From positions 1,922,001 through 1,986,000 of the forward strand of contig NZ_CAMDRE010000001.1 in assembly GCF_945906775.1 (NCBI RefSeq): 64,000 nt of DNA, read 5' to 3'. Numbering within the stretch: position 1 is the first letter of the stretch; each line of letters starts with the position of its first letter. Below the pieces are notes generated by a model, which was not told where the DNA came from, searched no databases, and saw only the letters and a list, made by a program, of their open reading frames with translations. Source of the DNA: Citrobacter sp. Marseille-Q6884 (GTDB lineage Bacteria; Pseudomonadota; Gammaproteobacteria; Enterobacterales; Enterobacteriaceae). Of the stretch, positions 61,728 to 64,000 are shown piece after piece. Both the position numbers and the translations under genes were made by a program.

Positions 61728-64000
61728 TCACCCTTTATCGTTTGGATTGAGGGCTTCTGTCAACCGTTGATGCACTTCCTGCTGCAGCTCATTATTAAGG
61801 GCACGCCGGTCGGCTGTCGCGATTATGAATAAATCTTCTACTCGCTCGCCAATGGTTGTAATTCGGGCGCCATGCAGCGAAATTCCCAGATCGGCAAAGA
61901 TCTGCCCAACCCGCGCCAGCAGCCCCGGCTGGTCGAGTGCGATAAGCTCAAGGAATGATTTTCGGTCGGTATGGGTCGGCAGAAAGGTGACCTCGGTATC
62001 GACGGTAAAGTGACGTAATTTTGCCGGCTGGCGACGGGGTTGCGGCGGCTGCCAGCTGCGTTGGGTAATGGCTTGTTCCAGCCCAAAACGGATCGCCTCA
62101 TGCCGGTCTGACGACAGCGGGCTGCCATCCGGTTCCAGCACGATAAACGTATCCATCGCCATCCCGTCACGGGTGGTAAAAATTTGCGCATCGTGAACGC
62201 TAAGATTACGACGGTCCAGCTCGGCACAAACGGCAGCGAACAGATAAGGGCGGTCAGGACTCCAGATAAAAATCTCCGTTCCCCCGCGTGTTGCCTGTGG
62301 GCTGAGGAGAATCAAAGGATGACTCAGGTCATGCTGGAGCAGATGGCGCGCGTGCCAGGCTAACTGGTTTGGACTGTGGCGCACAAAATAGTTGGCGCGA
62401 CAGCGCGACCAGATATGGTGCAGCGCTTCTTCATCAATATTATCCATACGCAACAACGCCAGCGCCTGAAGTTGATGATGACGCACGCGCTCGCGCATAT
62501 CGGGCGTGTTTTGCATCCCACGACGCAACTGTTTTTCAGTGGCGAAGTACAGTTCGCGTAGCAGGCTTTGCTTCCAACTGTTCCACAACGTTTCGTTGGT
62601 GGCGCAAATATCAGCGACGGTCAGGCAGACAAGGAAACGCAGACGGTGTTCTGTTTGCACTTCTTCGGCGAATTGCTTGATAACCTCTGGATCCTGAATA
62701 TCACGGCGCTGAGCGGTTACCGACATCAGCAGATGCTGGCGGACCAGCCAGACAACCAGTTGCGTTTCGCGAGAGTTCAGACCGTGCAATTCGGCGAACT
62801 TGAGCACGTCCTGGGCGCCAAGAATCGAGTGGTCGCCGCCGCGGCCTTTGGCGATATCGTGAAACAGGGCGGCAATCAGAATCAGTTCCGGTTGTCGCAG
62901 CCGCGGCCAGAGATCCACACACAGCGGATGACGCTGACGGGTCTCTTCCTTGGCAAAACTTTCCAGTTTCAGCATGACGCGAATAGTGTGCTCATCGACC
63001 GTATAGGCATGAAACAGGTCAAACTGCATTTGACCGACAATGTGCGACCACTGAGGCATATAAGCCCACAAAACGCTGTGGCGATGCATTGGCAGCAAAC
63101 CACGACTCACCGCGCCCGGATGGCGTAACATACTGAGAAACAACGAACGCGCTTCCGGGATGTAGCACAGCGGCTGCGTTAAATGGCGGCGGGCATGACG
63201 TAAATGGCGAAGCGTTGTGGAATAAATACCGGTGATCGCGCTGTTACGCACCATCGTGTAAAACATTCGCAGAATCGCTTCGGGTTCACGGATAAACAGA
63301 TCGTCGTTACGCAGATCGATCAGCGTCCCGCGCAGCTGAAAGTCGTCATCGATAGGGCGCGGCTTTTCATCGGCAGGCATGGCGAGGATCGCCTCGTCAA
63401 ACAGCTGCAGCAGCATATGGTTCAGCTCACTCACCCGACGCGTAACCCGGAAATAGTCTTTCATCATCCGCTCGATTGGCTCGTTACCTTCGCCGCCGTA
63501 ATGGAGTCGTTGAGCGACGCTGAGCTGACGATCAAACAGCAGACGGTTATCGTAGCGACTCACTTCCAGATGCAGTGCGAAGCGAATGCGCCAGAGGATG
63601 TGCAGACACTCGTTGAGCTCGGCGCGCTCTGCCAGCGTCAAAAAGCCGAAGCCAACCATCTCATCCAGCGAGGTGGCACCAAAATGGCGGCGGGCGACCC
63701 ATTGCAGGGTATGGATATCGCGCAGGCCGCCGGGGCTGCTTTTGATGTCCGGCTCCAGATTGTAGCTGGTGCCATGATAGCGCTGGTGGCGTTGATTTTG
63801 TTCTTCCACTTTGGCGGCATAAAACTTATCGGACGGCCAAAAACCTTCGCTAAAAATATGCTTTTGCAGTTCCAGGAACAGTGCGACGTCGCCAATCAGC
63901 AGACGCGTTTCAATCAGGTTGGTGGCGACGGTTAAATCTGACAAGCCTTCCAGCAAACACTCTTCCAGCGTGCGCACGCTGTGCCCGACCTCCAGTCGCA
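61728..64000 (-). CDS. glnD: Bifunctional uridylyltransferase/uridylyl-removing enzyme GlnD, N-terminus cut by window edge
   Basis: GlnD senses glutamine and modifies the PII proteins GlnB and GlnK. The visible 756 residues run in frame to base 63998 (RLEVGHSVRTLEECLLEGL at the edge). About 134 N-terminal residues of the usual 890, with the GSxxDxD nucleotidyltransferase motif, lie outside. Seen are the HD domain (ALFHDIAKGRGGDHS) and two C-terminal ACT domains (starting near TEIFIWSPDRPYLFA and RKSFLELIALDQPGLLAR). The GTG at 63977 is internal and not the start. Confidence 0.97.
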   Translation of the reverse strand, partial: RLEVGHSVRTLEECLLEGLSDLTVATNLIETRLLIGDVALFLELQKHIFSEGFWPSDKFYAAKVEEQNQRHQRYHGTSYNLEPDIKSSPGGLRDIHTLQWVARRHFGATSLDEMVGFGFLTLAERAELNECLHILWRIRFALHLEVSRYDNRLLFDRQLSVAQRLHYGGEGNEPIERMMKDYFRVTRRVSELNHMLLQLFDEAILAMPADEKPRPIDDDFQLRGTLIDLRNDDLFIREPEAILRMFYTMVRNSAITGIYSTTLRHLRHARRHLTQPLCYIPEARSLFLSMLRHPGAVSRGLLPMHRHSVLWAYMPQWSHIVGQMQFDLFHAYTVDEHTIRVMLKLESFAKEETRQRHPLCVDLWPRLRQPELILIAALFHDIAKGRGGDHSILGAQDVLKFAELHGLNSRETQLVVWLVRQHLLMSVTAQRRDIQDPEVIKQFAEEVQTEHRLRFLVCLTVADICATNETLWNSWKQSLLRELYFATEKQLRRGMQNTPDMRERVRHHQLQALALLRMDNIDEEALHHIWSRCRANYFVRHSPNQLAWHARHLLQHDLSHPLILLSPQATRGGTEIFIWSPDRPYLFAAVCAELDRRNLSVHDAQIFTTRDGMAMDTFIVLEPDGSPLSSDRHEAIRFGLEQAITQRSWQPPQPRRQPAKLRHFTVDTEVTFLPTHTDRKSFLELIALDQPGLLARVGQIFADLGISLHGARITTIGERVEDLFIIATADRRALNNELQQEVHQRLTEALNPNDKG

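Noticed and set aside
63204..63935. A 243-codon open frame antisense to glnD
   Set aside because: The glnD translation matches its family throughout, while the antisense product is unrecognisable.
1..64000. CRISPR arrays, tRNA or rRNA genes, insertion sequences, prophage or plasmid genes
   Set aside because: None was recognised. Repeats seen are REP/BIME, one ERIC and coding repeats; gene order is that of the enterobacterial core chromosome.

Overview
The window is chromosomal DNA of an enterobacterium in the Escherichia/Salmonella/Citrobacter group. Gene content, order and protein sequences follow the E. coli K-12 nadC-to-glnD segment (about 2.5 to 4 minutes on that map). Citrobacter is the best guess: the 187-residue AmpD with its C-terminal tail resembles the C. 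freundii protein as I remember it. No IS element, prophage, CRISPR array, tRNA or rRNA gene was seen. The mobile-type DNA consists of REP/BIME units and one ERIC element.

Layout, left to right. 1-1795: 5' end of nadC, then ampD-ampE (NAD synthesis; muropeptide recycling and beta-lactamase signalling). 1906-10941: aroP, then pdhR-aceE-aceF-lpd, the pyruvate dehydrogenase locus with its PdhR operator, a long leader hairpin and a separate lpd promoter region. 11003-13430: two exported proteins of unknown function (DUF2950 and DUF3300). 13864-19951: acnB, yacL, yacC, cueO, hpt. Compared with E. coli and Salmonella, speD-speE are missing between yacL and yacC, and gcd is missing between cueO and hpt. 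20048-26591: can, yadGH (ABC exporter), yadI, yadE and panD-panC-panB, without the yadD transposase-like gene that splits pan in E. coli K-12. 26709-33718: an AT-richer chaperone-usher fimbrial operon (yadN-yadV-htrE-yadM-yadL-yadK-yadC type). 34015-38934: folK, pcnB, gluQ, dksA, sfsA, thpR. 39008-44058: hrpB and mrcB (PBP1B). 44291-50179: fhuACDB, ferric hydroxamate uptake with a Fur-box-like promoter. 50276-55844: hemL, clcA, erpA, yadS, btuF, mtn. 55928-64000: dgt, degP, cdaR, yaeH, dapD, and glnD running off the right edge.

The most unusual observation is in folK. A roughly 125-bp ERIC element sits in frame within the first codons of this normally essential folate gene, directly behind the pcnB stop codon. 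The reading frame stays open through the whole element, including the spot where the ERIC consensus would give a TAA stop. FolK is therefore either made with a 41-residue ERIC-encoded insert or started from an ATG inside the element. Other points of interest are the missing speED and gcd genes, the preserved ATT start codon of pcnB, an ERIC-end-like remnant in the lpd leader, a shortened FhuA phage-receptor loop, and the His/Met repeat in CueO. I found no wholly new multi-gene system.
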